From positions 186,001-250,000 of the forward strand of contig JADJMI010000001.1 of the NCBI GenBank assembly GCA_016709665.1: a stretch of DNA of 64,000 nt, read 5' to 3'. The position numbers were made by a program, and so were the translations under genes. The stretch comes from Betaproteobacteria bacterium. GTDB taxonomy: Bacteria > Pseudomonadota > Gammaproteobacteria > Burkholderiales > Usitatibacteraceae. How positions within the stretch are numbered: position 1 is the stretch's first letter; each line of letters begins with the position of its first letter. This document shows, one piece after another, positions 17,035 through 26,490 of the stretch. The notes below the pieces were generated by a model. It searched no databases, was not told the DNA's origin, and saw only the letters and a list, made by a program, of their open reading frames with translations.

Positions 17035-18012
17035 TTGAACCGTAACCCGCTTCGCCGCGCGCTCGTCGCCGCGGCCCTCGTCGCGCTCGCGCTGCCCACC
17101 GCCGCCCTGGCGCAGTCCTTCCCCACCCGCGCCATCAAGATCATCGTGCCCCTCGCGGCCGGCGGCACCGGCGACACGCTCGCCCGCACCGTCGCCGAGG
17201 CGATGTCGAAGGAACTGGGCCAGCCCGTGGTCATCGAGAACAAGCCCGGCGCGGGCGGCCTCGTGGGCGCGGAAGCCGCGCTCCAGGCGCCGGCCGACGG
17301 CTACACGCTCATCGCCGTGAGCCCCTCGCACATCATCAATCCGCTCATGCACGCGGACAAGAAGACGTACGACCCGCTGCGCAGCTTCGAGCCGGTCACC
17401 GTCATCGCCAACACCCACCAGATGATCGTCGCGCACCCCTCGGCGGGCGTGAAGAACATGGCCGAGCTCATCGACTACGCGAAGAAGAACCCCGGCAAGC
17501 TCAACTACGGCTCGGCGGGCACGGGCTCGGCCACGCACCTCAACATGGAGATGGTGCTCGCGATGGCGGGCATCGACATCGTGCACGTGCCCTACAAGGG
17601 GTCCACGCAGGCCCGCCAGGACGTGCTCGCGGGTCAGGTGCAGCTCGCCTCCGACGGCCTGCTGCCGCTGCAGCCGCTCATCAAGGACGGGCGCCTCGTC
17701 GCCATCGGCCTCATGAGCAGCAAGCGCGCGCAGAGCAACCCCGAGATCCCCACGATCGGCGAGACGGTCAAGGGTTACGCCTCGGACACCTGGTACGGCC
17801 TGCTCGTGCCCGCCGGCGTCCCGAAGGACGTGATCGCGAAGCTCAACGCCGCGGCGGTGAAGGGCCTCACCCAGCCGGCCACGAAGGACCGGTTCCAGAA
17901 GCTCGGCGCCGACACCGTGGGCAACTCGCCCGAGGAGTTCCGCGCCCTCCTCGAATCGGACCACAAGACCTGGTCGAAGGTCGTGAAGGACCTCGCCGGG
18001 AAGCTCAAGTGA
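17035..18012 (+). CDS. Bug-family (TctC-like) periplasmic solute-binding protein
   Basis: This 325-residue protein starts at TTG 17035, five bases after GGAGGA; an in-frame ATG 48 bases upstream has no site. The signal peptide ends at A-L-A-Q. Bug hallmarks follow: F-P-T-R-A-I-K-I-I-V-P-L-A-A-G-G, V-V-I-E-N-K-P-G-A-G-G, A-P-A-D-G-Y-T-L-I and H-V-P-Y-K-G-S. The last codons overlap the GTG of the lyase gene. It should deliver the substrate of the lyase and hydratase that follow, most likely a di- or tricarboxylate, in keeping with the family. The membrane partners are not encoded here. Confidence 0.92.
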   Translation: MNRNPLRRALVAAALVALALPTAALAQSFPTRAIKIIVPLAAGGTGDTLARTVAEAMSKELGQPVVIENKPGAGGLVGAEAALQAPADGYTLIAVSPSHIINPLMHADKKTYDPLRSFEPVTVIANTHQMIVAHPSAGVKNMAELIDYAKKNPGKLNYGSAGTGSATHLNMEMVLAMAGIDIVHVPYKGSTQARQDVLAGQVQLASDGLLPLQPLIKDGRLVAIGLMSSKRAQSNPEIPTIGETVKGYASDTWYGLLVPAGVPKDVIAKLNAAAVKGLTQPATKDRFQKLGADTVGNSPEEFRALLESDHKTWSKVVKDLAGKLK

Positions 18013-18944
18013 GGCCACGCGCCACCACGCGGCTGCGGGAGCTCATCGCGCGCGGCCCCACGCTGTACGTCCCGGGCTGCTACAACGCGATGAGCGCCAA
18101 GGTGCTCGCCGACGCGGGCTTCGAGGCGATCTACATGACGGGCTACGGCACGTCCCTTTCCCTCACCGGCTACCCGGACGTGGGCCTCACCACGATGGGC
18201 GAAATGGTGGCGAACGCGCGCTACATCGCCGAGGCTTCCGGCCTGCCGCTCATCGCCGACGCCGACACCGGCTTCGGCAACGCCATCAACGTGATCCGCA
18301 CCGTGCGCGAATACATCGGGGCGGGCGTCGCGGGCCTCCACCTGGAGGACCAGGTGAGCCCCAAGCGCTGCGGCCACGTGGCCGGCCGGCTGGTGATCCC
18401 GCTGGAGGAGGCCGTGGGCAAGATCCGCGCGGCCGCCGACACGCGCGACGAACTCGACCCGGATTTCGTCCTCGTCGCCCGCACGGACGCCCGCGGCGCC
18501 CATGGCGGGTCGCTGGACGAAGCCATCCGTCGCGTGAACGCCTACCTCGAGGCGGGCGCGGACCTCGCCTTCATCGAGGGCCCGACCTCGGTCGACGAGA
18601 TCCACCGCATCCTGCGCGAGGTGAAGGGCCCGGTCTTCTACAACATGACGGGCGTCTCGCCGCGCTTCACGCTCGAGGAGATGCGCGCGATGGGCATCGC
18701 CGTGTGCATCTCGCCCAACGCCATGCTGCGCTCGGCCCTGGCCGCGATGCACGACCTGGCCGCGCAGATGAAGGCCGAGGGCCCCCTCGCGGAGACCCGC
18801 TTCATGGAGGGGTTCCGCAAGCACCCGCTCGCCGACCTGCACACCTTCGCCGGCTTCGACCGGGTGCGCGCCTGGGAGCGCGAGTACCTCGGCGAGGAGG
18901 CGATGGCCAAGTACGCGGGCAGCGTGGGGCACCAGCCGAAGTAG
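18009..18944 (+). CDS. isocitrate lyase/PEP mutase family carbon-carbon lyase
   Basis: This 311-residue protein is a class I-type (beta/alpha)8 lyase of the ICL/PEP mutase superfamily. The metal site D-A-D-T-G-F-G-N is at D85/D87, and the catalytic loop is K-R-C-G-H (residues 119-123) with C121 as the general acid. That loop marks 2-methylisocitrate lyase, 2,3-dimethylmalate lyase and isocitrate lyase activities rather than PEP mutase. GTG 18009 overlaps the Bug stop by four bases. With the LeuCD-like genes next to it, the likely reaction is retro-aldol cleavage of a 2-hydroxy di- or tricarboxylate made by the hydratase. 2,3-Dimethylmalate (to pyruvate plus propionate) is one candidate. Confidence 0.88.
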   Translation: MRPRATTRLRELIARGPTLYVPGCYNAMSAKVLADAGFEAIYMTGYGTSLSLTGYPDVGLTTMGEMVANARYIAEASGLPLIADADTGFGNAINVIRTVREYIGAGVAGLHLEDQVSPKRCGHVAGRLVIPLEEAVGKIRAAADTRDELDPDFVLVARTDARGAHGGSLDEAIRRVNAYLEAGADLAFIEGPTSVDEIHRILREVKGPVFYNMTGVSPRFTLEEMRAMGIAVCISPNAMLRSALAAMHDLAAQMKAEGPLAETRFMEGFRKHPLADLHTFAGFDRVRAWEREYLGEEAMAKYAGSVGHQPK

Positions 18945-18946
18945 CC

Positions 18947-20341
18947 GTGGGCCGCACCCTCTACGAGAAGATCTGGGATGCGCACGCCGTCGCCGGCGGG
19001 CCGGGCGGGCGCACGCTCCTCGCCATCGACCGGCACCTCGTGCACGAGGGCAGCTTCCACGCCTTCGAGTCCCTGCGTGCCGCCGGCCGCGCGGTGCGCC
19101 GGCCGGATCTCACCTTCGCCATGCCCGACCACTACGTGCCGACGCGCGATCGCGATCCGATCGCGCACCCGGAACTCAAGGACAAGGTCGATACCCTCTC
19201 GGCCAACGCGGCCCGCGCGCGCATCGCGATCTTTCCCGTCGGCGACGCGCGGCAGGGCATCGTCCACGTGGTCGGGCCCGAGCAGGGCATCACGCAGCCC
19301 GGCCTCACGCTCGTCTGCGGCGATTCCCACACCGCCACGCACGGGGCGCTGGGGGCCCTCGCCTTCGGCATCGGCGCCTCCGAGGTGGCGCACGTCCTCG
19401 CCACGCAGGCGCTGTGGCAGGCGAAATCGCGCACGATGCGCGTGCGCGTCGAAGGCGCGCTGCCGGAGGGCGTCTTCGCCAAGGACGTGATCCTCGCCCT
19501 CATCGCCCGCATCGGCGCGCAAGGCGGCACCGGGCACACGATCGAGTACGCCGGTTCCACCATCCGCTCGCTGTCGATGGAGGGGCGCATGACGGTATGC
19601 AACATGTCGATCGAGGCGGGCGCGCGGGCGGGGCTCGTGGCGCCGGACGACACGACCTTCGCCTGGCTGCGCGGGCGGCCGTACGCGCCGCGCGAGGACG
19701 AATGGGACGCCGCGCTCGCGCGCTGGCGCCCGCTGGCCACCGACGACGACGCGGCCTTCGACGCGGAAGTCGCGCTCGAGGCGGGCACCCTCGAGCCCAG
19801 GGTCACCTGGGGAACGAGCCCCGAGCACGGCGCGGGCATCTCCGGGGTCGTGCCGGAGCCCGCGGACGAAAAGGATGCCTCGCGCCGCGAAAGCCTCGGG
19901 AAGGCGCTGCGCTACATGGACCTCGCGCCCGGCCGGCGCCTCGAGGGAATCCCCATCCAGCGCGTCTTCATCGGCTCGTGCACCAACAGCCGGCTGGAGG
20001 ACCTTCGCGCCGCCGCCCGCGTGGTGCGCGGCCGCAGGGCCGTGGTGCCCGCCCTCGTGGTGCCGGGATCGGGCCTCGTGAAGCGCGCGGCCGAGGCCGA
20101 GGGGCTCGATCGCGTGTTCCTCGAGGCGGGCTTCGACTGGCGCGAGGCGGGCTGCTCCATGTGCGTCGGGATGAACGGCGATCTCGTGGCGGCCGGCGAG
20201 CGTTGCGCCTCCACCTCGAACCGCAACTTCGAGGGGCGGCAGGGCCAGGGCGCGCGCACGCACCTCATGAGTCCGGCCATGGCCGCGGCGGCGGCCGTCA
20301 CGGGCGCCATCACCGACGTGCGGAGGATTTCGGGGGCATGA
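18947..20341 (+). CDS. LeuC-like aconitase-superfamily hydratase, large subunit
   Basis: This 464-residue protein is a close match to 3-isopropylmalate dehydratase large subunit in length and motifs. I-D-R-H-L-V-H-E-G lies near the start. The three 4Fe-4S cysteines are C345 (G-S-C-T-N-S-R), C403 and C406 (A-G-C-S-M-C-V-G-M-N). GTG 18947 is two bases after the lyase stop, and the next gene overlaps by four bases. By sequence alone it would be called leuC. Its operon with a Bug protein and an ICL-type lyase argues for a catabolic hydratase such as dimethylmaleate or methylated/homologous aconitate hydratase. Both readings are open; the iron-sulfur chemistry is certain. Confidence 0.88.
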   Translation: MGRTLYEKIWDAHAVAGGPGGRTLLAIDRHLVHEGSFHAFESLRAAGRAVRRPDLTFAMPDHYVPTRDRDPIAHPELKDKVDTLSANAARARIAIFPVGDARQGIVHVVGPEQGITQPGLTLVCGDSHTATHGALGALAFGIGASEVAHVLATQALWQAKSRTMRVRVEGALPEGVFAKDVILALIARIGAQGGTGHTIEYAGSTIRSLSMEGRMTVCNMSIEAGARAGLVAPDDTTFAWLRGRPYAPREDEWDAALARWRPLATDDDAAFDAEVALEAGTLEPRVTWGTSPEHGAGISGVVPEPADEKDASRRESLGKALRYMDLAPGRRLEGIPIQRVFIGSCTNSRLEDLRAAARVVRGRRAVVPALVVPGSGLVKRAAEAEGLDRVFLEAGFDWREAGCSMCVGMNGDLVAAGERCASTSNRNFEGRQGQGARTHLMSPAMAAAAAVTGAITDVRRISGA

Positions 20342-20948
20342 AACCCTTCACCACGCTCACCGCCGTCGCCGTGCCCCTCGACCTGGTGAACTGCGACACC
20401 GACCGCATCGTGCCCGCGCGCTTCCTGCGCCAGCCGCGGTCGGCGGGCTACGGGAACTTCCTCTTCCACGACCTGCGCGAGGCCGATCCGGATTTCGTGC
20501 TGGACCGCCCGCCTACCGCGGCGCGGGTATCCTCGTCGCCGCGGAGAACTTCGGCTGCGGCTCCTCGCGCGAAGCCGCCGTGTGGGCGCTGGCCGGGGCG
20601 GGCCTGGCGGCCTGGATCGCCCCCTCGTTCGGCGACATCTTCCTCGAGAACAGCTTCAAGAACGGCATCGCGGCCCTCGTCCTTCCGCCCGCGCGGGTCG
20701 CCGAGCTTCGCGCGCAGCTCGTCGCGAATCCGGGCGCCTCGGTCGGCATCGACCTGCCCGCGCAGACCGTGCGCTTCCCCGACGGCAGCCTGGAGCCCTT
20801 CGACGTGGACGCCTTCCGCAAGGCCTGCCTGCTGGAGGGCGTCGACGAGATCGACCTCACGCTCAAGCACGAAGGGGCGATCACCGCCTGGGAAGCCCGG
20901 CGAGGCGCGCAAATGCCCTGGCTGTCGAGAGAGCCCGGCTCCGGCTAG
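20338..20948 (+). pseudogene. LeuD-like hydratase small subunit, frameshifted
   Basis: ATG 20338 overlaps the large-subunit stop (ATGA). The first frame encodes the start of a LeuD-type swivel domain (V-N-C-D-T-D-R-I-V-P-A-R-F-L). At about 20507-20514 the frame breaks. Adding one base restores Y-R-G-A-G-I-L-V-A-A-E-N-F-G-C-G-S-S-R-E-A-A-V-W-A-L, the conserved substrate-binding loop, and the rest through TAG 20946-20948, for 203 residues in total. Both halves are well conserved, so one missing C in a CCGCC context is the likely cause rather than real decay. It is the partner of the LeuC-like subunit in the same operon. Its stop overlaps that of the convergent hybrid kinase. Confidence 0.88.
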
Positions 20949-23900
20949 CGCGGCTCGGCGCCGGCGGGGGCCGGATACCGGGCATCGAGCGCGGCCACCA
21001 GGTTCCCCAGGCGCTTGTCGAAGGCCGCGAGTCGCTCGTCCATCACGCCTCCCGGGCGAAGCTCGCGGATGGCGAGCTCGAGCGCCATGGCGTCGGCCTG
21101 CAGGTCCACCGCGCCCAGCGTCGCCGCCGCGCCCTTCACCGTGTGGGCGCGCCGTTCGGCGTCGGCCCGCTCGCCGCGCTCGAGGTGGGCGCGAATGGCG
21201 AGGGCGCAATCGCGCTCCTGGTTCGCGAAGCGCCGGAGCAGCGACCGGTAGCGCGGCGCGTTGCCCAGGACGCGCGAGAGCCCCTGGGCCGCATCGAGAC
21301 CGGGGATGTCGAGGGGCACCGCCTCGTCGGGTGCCTCCCCCGGGGTCGCCGCGGGCGAAGGCTCGCCCCACACGCCCGAGGGCAGCCAGCGCTCCAGCAT
21401 CCGGTCGAGCGCGGCCGGATCGATCGGCTTCGGGATGTAGTCGTTCATGCCGGCCGCGAGACATCGCGCCTGGTCCTGGCGCATGACGTTGGCGGTCATC
21501 GCGACGATCGGGACCGCGGCGAACCGCGCCTCGGGCAGCCGGCGGATCGCCTGCGTCGCGTCGATGCCGTCCATCACGGGCATCTGCATGTCCATGAAGA
21601 CGAGGTCGTAGGCCGCCTGTTGCGCCAGGCGCAGGGCCGCCTGGCCGTTCGCCGCCACGTCCACGCGGTGGCCGAGCTGCTCCAGCATGTCGCGCGCCAC
21701 CTCCTGGTTGAGTTCGTTGTCCTCCGCCACGAGGATGCGGGCGCGCCGGGACCGCACCGGGGCCATGCCGGCGGGAACCGGCGACGACGGCAGCCGATCG
21801 CCCTGCAGGAGTTGCACCGACGCGTTGAACAGGACCGAGGCGCTCACCGGCTTCATGAGGAAGTCCTCGATGCCCACCTCGTTCGCCTCCTTGATGAGCT
21901 CCTCGCGGCCGTAGGCCGTCACCATGACCCGGTGCGGGGGGCTCTCGAGGCCCAGCGCGCCGATGGCCCGCGCCGCCGCCATGCCGTCCATTCCCGGCAT
22001 GCGCCAGTCGAGGTAGACGATGGCGTAGGGGTTCCTCGCGGCGTCGGCCTGGCGCACGGCCTCGACGGCCTCCTCGCCGCTCGCGCTCACGCTCACGTCG
22101 AAGCTCATGGCGGCGAGCATGTCGCGCATGACGATGCGCGCCGCGTCGTTGTCGTCCACGACGAGCACGCGGCGGCCCCCCAGGTCCGGCCTGAGGACGC
22201 GCGCCTTCGGCTTGCTGCTGCCCAGGCCCGCGCGGATCGTGAACCAGAAGGCGCTGCCGCGGCCGGTTTCCGAATCCACCCCGATGTCGCCTTCCATCAG
22301 CTCGACGAGCCGCTTGGCGATCACGAGCCCCAGCCCCGTGCCGCCGTACTTGCGGGTGGTGGAGGCGTCGCCCTGCTCGAAGCTCCGGAAGAGCTTCGCC
22401 TTCTGCAGCGCCGTGAGGCCGATGCCCGTGTCGCGCACGGTGAAGCGCACCACGGCGTGGCGCTCGTCGCGGCTTTCGAGACGGCCGGAAATGACGACCT
22501 CGCCGCGTTCGGTGAACTTCACCGCGTTGGCGCCGAGGTTGAGCAGCACCTGCTCCAGGCGAAGCGCGTCGCCCACGAGCTGGCGCGGCACTTCCGGCGC
22601 GAGATCCATCACGAATTCCAGGCCCTTGGCGCCCGCGCGGTCGGCGAGCAGCACGCCCACGTGGTCGGCCACCTTCTCGAGGTCGAACTCGGCGTGCTCG
22701 AGCGCGAGGCGCCCGGCCTCGATCTTCGAGAGGTCCAGGATGTCGCTGATGATGCCCAGCAGGTGCCCCCCGGCGCCCTGGATCTTCTGCAGGTAGTCGC
22801 GCTGGCGCGGCGTGAGCTCCGTGCCCAGGGCGAGATGGCTCATGCCGATGATGGCGTTCATCGGCGTGCGGATCTCGTGGCTCATGTTGGCGAGGAAGGT
22901 GCTCTTCGCCTGGTTGGCCGATTCGGCCGCGAGCTTGGCCATGGAAAGCTCCGCGGTGCGCTGCTCGACGAGGTCCTCGAGCCGGTGGCGGTAACGCTCG
23001 AGTTCGCCGTGCTCGCGCTTGCGGTCCGTGATGTCGCGCCAGACGACGTGCAGCAGGCGGCGCTCGCCGAAGGAAATCGCGGTGATCAGCACCTCGGCGT
23101 GGAAATGCTCGCCGTCCGCGCGCACGTGCTCCCACTCGAACTCGACGGCGCCCTTCTCGAAGGCCTCCGCCATGAGTTCCTCCGATCGCTCCCGGCTGGC
23201 GCGCCCGTCCGGCTGGAGCAGGGGCGAGATGCCCGTCGGCGTGAGCCCCAGGAAGCTCTCGCGGCCCGCCACGCGCAGCATGTCGACGGCCGCCGCGTTC
23301 GCGTCGACGAACCGCCCGTCCTCGATGATCGTCAGGGCTTCCTTGCTCTCCTCGAAGAGGCGGCGGAAGCGCTCTTCGCTCTCGCGCAGGCGCGCATCGG
23401 CCTCGCGGCGTGCCGTGATGTCCTGCACGGTGGCGATCACGCGGGCCGGACGGCCGTCGGCGTCCTTCAACAGGCGCACGTTCACGATCGCGTGGCCCTG
23501 CGACCCATTGCGCCGCACGAAGCGCCTTTCGACGACCTGGCTTTCCCGGTCGCCCTTGAGGAGCGCGAGCAGGTCCGCCAGGTCCGCGGCCACCTCGTCC
23601 GCCGGCGCCAGGTCCTGCCAGGTCTTCGATTCCATTTCCTCCCGCGAGTACTCGAAGATCTCCGCGAAGCGATCGTTGAACTGGATCCATCGCCGGCTGG
23701 CCGCGTCGGTGATCGCCATGCCGATGAAGGGCAGGTCGTAGAAGTTGCGCAGCAGCTGGTCGGCGCGGGCGCGCTCCTCGCGCAGCTCCAGCTCCCGGAT
23801 GCGCCCGTGCTGACGCCAGGCCTGCCAGGCGGCGTACACGATCGCCGTGCCGGCGACGAGGGCCGCCCCGAGCACCCACCACAGGGTGGACCACACCGAG

Positions 23901-24748
23901 GCGAGCACCTCCGCGCGCTCGACGTGGGTGACGATGCGCCAGTCCGTTCCCGCGACGGGACGGTAGGCCGCCAGGACGGCCACGCCATCGAGTCGGGTCC
24001 CGTGCATCCGCCCGGGCATGTCCGATTGCACCGCCACGGCGGCCGGCAGGTCCGCCGAATCGACGGGCGCCGACAGCGCGAGCGCGGTGTCCTTGCGGTA
24101 CCGGATGTTGTTCAGGTAACGCACGATGTCGCCTTCGCGGCGCACCAGCACGCTCTCGGCCGTCTCGCTCGACGTGGGCCAGCGCTCGATGGTCGGAAAG
24201 AGGAAGGCTCTCGGGTCGGCGTGCAGGACGACGGCCGCGATGGCGCGCTCGTCCCCGACGATGGGCACGAACCAGTCCATGTGGAACTCGCCCGCCTCGT
24301 CGCTGTAGATGTCGGTGTGCAGGATCGCGCGCTCCGCGAGCGCGCGCCGCAGGAATCCTCCGGCCGTGGCATTGAGCGACCGATGGGCGCCGAGGGCCAT
24401 CCGGACGGCGCCCTGCGCGTCGACGAGGATCACGTCGTCGTAGCCGTAGGCCTCGCGCAGGATGTCGAGGCGCCCCCGGATGATGCGGCTGTCGTCGGGG
24501 TCCCCCGGGTTCGCCAGGTAGCGGCCGACGCGAAGGGCGAGGTTCTCGGAACCCCTGAGCGCCATGCCGTCGCCCCGGCGCTCCTTCAGCCAGTTCTCGA
24601 TCTGCTCGGCCTTCAGCCGCGCGACGCCGTCCAGGTCGCGAAACGCGTCCTCCTCGACCACCCGCGATTGCAGGTGGACATAGGTGAGGCCGACGAGCGG
24701 CACGAAGACCGCCACGGCCAGGGCCAGCGGGGCAATGCGCTTGAGCAT
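20945..24748 (-). CDS. hybrid sensor histidine kinase (Cache-like/PAS/PAS/HisKA/HATPase/REC/REC/HPt)
   Basis: This 1267-residue phosphorelay kinase has one membrane helix at about 5-24 and a second at about 286-308, enclosing a periplasmic sensor of about 260 residues that looks Cache-like. Two PAS domains follow (about 330-450 and 455-575), then HisKA with H624 in N-M-S-H-E-I-R-T-P-M, HATPase (N box L-G-A-N-A-V-K-F-T, G box Y-G-G-T-G-L-G-L), two receivers (Y-L-D-W-R-M-P-G and F-M-D-M-Q-M-P-V), and an HPt domain with H1202 in H-T-V-K-G-A-A-A-T. No response regulator gene is adjacent, so the output partner is elsewhere. The ligand is unknown. Confidence 0.92.
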   Translation of the reverse strand: MLKRIAPLALAVAVFVPLVGLTYVHLQSRVVEEDAFRDLDGVARLKAEQIENWLKERRGDGMALRGSENLALRVGRYLANPGDPDDSRIIRGRLDILREAYGYDDVILVDAQGAVRMALGAHRSLNATAGGFLRRALAERAILHTDIYSDEAGEFHMDWFVPIVGDERAIAAVVLHADPRAFLFPTIERWPTSSETAESVLVRREGDIVRYLNNIRYRKDTALALSAPVDSADLPAAVAVQSDMPGRMHGTRLDGVAVLAAYRPVAGTDWRIVTHVERAEVLASVWSTLWWVLGAALVAGTAIVYAAWQAWRQHGRIRELELREERARADQLLRNFYDLPFIGMAITDAASRRWIQFNDRFAEIFEYSREEMESKTWQDLAPADEVAADLADLLALLKGDRESQVVERRFVRRNGSQGHAIVNVRLLKDADGRPARVIATVQDITARREADARLRESEERFRRLFEESKEALTIIEDGRFVDANAAAVDMLRVAGRESFLGLTPTGISPLLQPDGRASRERSEELMAEAFEKGAVEFEWEHVRADGEHFHAEVLITAISFGERRLLHVVWRDITDRKREHGELERYRHRLEDLVEQRTAELSMAKLAAESANQAKSTFLANMSHEIRTPMNAIIGMSHLALGTELTPRQRDYLQKIQGAGGHLLGIISDILDLSKIEAGRLALEHAEFDLEKVADHVGVLLADRAGAKGLEFVMDLAPEVPRQLVGDALRLEQVLLNLGANAVKFTERGEVVISGRLESRDERHAVVRFTVRDTGIGLTALQKAKLFRSFEQGDASTTRKYGGTGLGLVIAKRLVELMEGDIGVDSETGRGSAFWFTIRAGLGSSKPKARVLRPDLGGRRVLVVDDNDAARIVMRDMLAAMSFDVSVSASGEEAVEAVRQADAARNPYAIVYLDWRMPGMDGMAAARAIGALGLESPPHRVMVTAYGREELIKEANEVGIEDFLMKPVSASVLFNASVQLLQGDRLPSSPVPAGMAPVRSRRARILVAEDNELNQEVARDMLEQLGHRVDVAANGQAALRLAQQAAYDLVFMDMQMPVMDGIDATQAIRRLPEARFAAVPIVAMTANVMRQDQARCLAAGMNDYIPKPIDPAALDRMLERWLPSGVWGEPSPAATPGEAPDEAVPLDIPGLDAAQGLSRVLGNAPRYRSLLRRFANQERDCALAIRAHLERGERADAERRAHTVKGAAATLGAVDLQADAMALELAIRELRPGGVMDERLAAFDKRLGNLVAALDARYPAPAGAEPR

Positions 24749-24832
24749 CGGGGCGCGAGCGCGTGCGGGCTCTCGGGTGGGCTTTGACGGACCAGAATAA
24801 CCCGCACCGGCAAGCCCCGATGCTGTCCTAGC

Positions 24833-25990
24833 TCAAATCCCCGGGGCGGGCACGAGCTTCCAGAGCGAGACCACCTCGGCGGCCCGGGCGGCGTGCAGGG
24901 GGTCGGCCTTGTCGGCGGCCTTGGGGTGCTTGGGCGCGGCCTGGGTGCGCTCCTTCACGACCAGGCCGGCCTTCGCGATGCGGTCGGCCAGTTCGCCCTC
25001 GGCCCGCAGGCCCAGGCGCTCGGCCAGGTCCGACAGGATGAGCCAGCCCTCCCCGCCGGGAACCAGGTGCTCCGCCAGGCCCGCGAGGAAGCCCTGGAGC
25101 ATGTGGCTTTCCGGGTCGTAGATGCCCTTTTCGAGGGGCGTCGAGGGCCGGGCGGGAAGCCAGGGCGGATTGCAGACGACGAGGCCGGCCTTGCCTTCGG
25201 GGTACAGGTCGGCCTCGACCACCTCGACACGCTCCGCCAGCCCCATGCGCGCGACGTTCTCCCGCGCGCAGGCGAGCGAGCGGGGATCGATGTCCGTGGC
25301 GACGATCCTCGCGATACCGGCGTGCCGCGCCAGCATGGCGGCCAGCACGCCCGTGCCCGTGCCGATGTCGAAGGCGACGCCCTTCTCCTTCGCCGCCGCC
25401 GGAAACGTGGCCTTGGCGATGAGGTCGAGGTATTCGCTTCGCGTGGGGGTGAAGACGCCGTAATGCGGATGGATGCGCCCGCCGAGCCCGGGCACTTCCA
25501 GGCCCTTGGTGCGCCACTCGTGGGCGCCGATGACGCCCATCAGCTCGCGCAGCGCCACCACCGTCTGCCCGCCGTCCGAGACGCCCCACGCTTCCGTGCA
25601 GGCGGCCTTCACGTCCTGCGCCCGCGGCAGCTTGATGTAGTAGTCGTCCTCCAGCTGGACGAGGAGCATGCCGAGCAGGCGCGCCTTCTGCGCCTGCGCC
25701 TGGCGGTGCAGGTGGAACGCCTGCCCGGGCGTCGTGCCTTCCTCGCGCTTCGCGCGCGACTTGCGGGCCCGGTAGTCCACGCGCTTCGCCATGGCGGCGA
25801 GCATGTGCCGCGCGCTCGGGAAATCGCCGCGCCACAGCAGCGCCGTGCCCTGGCCCGCGAGGCCGTAGGCGTCGTCGGGGCGGATCGTGTCGTCCACGAT
25901 GGCCATCTGCTTCGGGGCCGGCATGCCGCTTTCGGATTGCCAGCGCGCGGTGCGCTCGGTTTCGTTCTCGATCCAGTCGATGCGGTCCAA
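24833..25990 (-). CDS. class I SAM-dependent methyltransferase (N5-glutamine methyltransferase-like)
   Basis: This 385-residue protein appears to start at TTG 25990, directly after the stop of the upstream gene. An N-terminal region of about 200 residues (with T-A-L-L-W-R-G-D-F-P-S-A-R) precedes the Rossmann domain. Motif I is F-D-I-G-T-G-T-G-V-L-A-A-M-L and the acidic residue of motif II is in A-T-D-I-D. V-C-N-P-P-W is the catalytic N-P-P-[YW] motif of enzymes that methylate glutamine or adenine amide nitrogens. The related MT-A70/HemK-like group suggests a protein or RNA substrate. It is three bases behind the MazG-like gene in the same frame, so they are co-transcribed. Confidence 0.82.
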   Translation of the reverse strand: MDRIDWIENETERTARWQSESGMPAPKQMAIVDDTIRPDDAYGLAGQGTALLWRGDFPSARHMLAAMAKRVDYRARKSRAKREEGTTPGQAFHLHRQAQAQKARLLGMLLVQLEDDYYIKLPRAQDVKAACTEAWGVSDGGQTVVALRELMGVIGAHEWRTKGLEVPGLGGRIHPHYGVFTPTRSEYLDLIAKATFPAAAKEKGVAFDIGTGTGVLAAMLARHAGIARIVATDIDPRSLACARENVARMGLAERVEVVEADLYPEGKAGLVVCNPPWLPARPSTPLEKGIYDPESHMLQGFLAGLAEHLVPGGEGWLILSDLAERLGLRAEGELADRIAKAGLVVKERTQAAPKHPKAADKADPLHAARAAEVVSLWKLVPAPGI

Positions 25991-25993
25991 GGG

Positions 25994-26344
25994 CTAGAGC
26001 TCCGTGTATTTCTTCGCGGTGCCGCGGGCCTTGTCGACCGGGTACTTCTTTTCGTTGGCGATCATTTTCTCGTGGGCGGCGGCGATGGGGTCGATGCCGA
26101 GCTGGTCGGCGAGGCGGATGAGGTAGAGGAGCACGTCCGCGATCTCTTCCCGGACGGCCTGCTTCGCGTCCGCGGGAAGGTCGCGGCTCTGCGCCTCGGT
26201 GAGCCACTGGAATTGCTCGAGCAATTCCGACGATTCCACCGCGAGGGCCATGGCGAGGTTCTTCGGGGAGTGGAACTGGTCCCAGTCGCGGGCGGAGGCG
26301 AAAGCCCTCTGCTGGTCGCGAAGCGATTCGAGCGGGGTCGGCAC
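25994..26344 (-). CDS. MazG-like nucleotide pyrophosphohydrolase
   Basis: This 116-residue protein starts at GTG 26344 with GGAGA about nine bases upstream. It carries the MazG/dCTP-pyrophosphatase metal-binding motif E-x-x-E-L-L-E-Q-F (in A-V-E-S-S-E-L-L-E-Q-F-Q-W-L) and the partner E-E-I-A-D-V-L-L-Y-L, which hold Mg2+ for hydrolysis of (d)NTPs to monophosphates. Length is typical of the single-domain house-cleaning enzymes (DCTPP1 type). It is the first gene of a pair with the methyltransferase and diverges from the permease gene. Confidence 0.9.
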   Translation of the reverse strand: MPTPLESLRDQQRAFASARDWDQFHSPKNLAMALAVESSELLEQFQWLTEAQSRDLPADAKQAVREEIADVLLYLIRLADQLGIDPIAAAHEKMIANEKKYPVDKARGTAKKYTEL

Positions 26345-26490
26345 GGCGGGTTCTCCGTCAAGTCCGGCCCCGATGCGGGACGGACACTCGACATAATGCC
26401 GTAAAGTTCGCTCCGCCCCCCGCACGAGGACCCCGGCTTGCCCCCCGAAGCCCCGCCACCGCCCCGCGAATCGCCCCGCCGCCAGGTGGG

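Noticed and set aside
18947..20948. leuCD of leucine biosynthesis
   Set aside because: Kept as a possibility, but the operon has a lyase and a solute-binding protein and no leuA or leuB, so a catabolic hydratase fits better.
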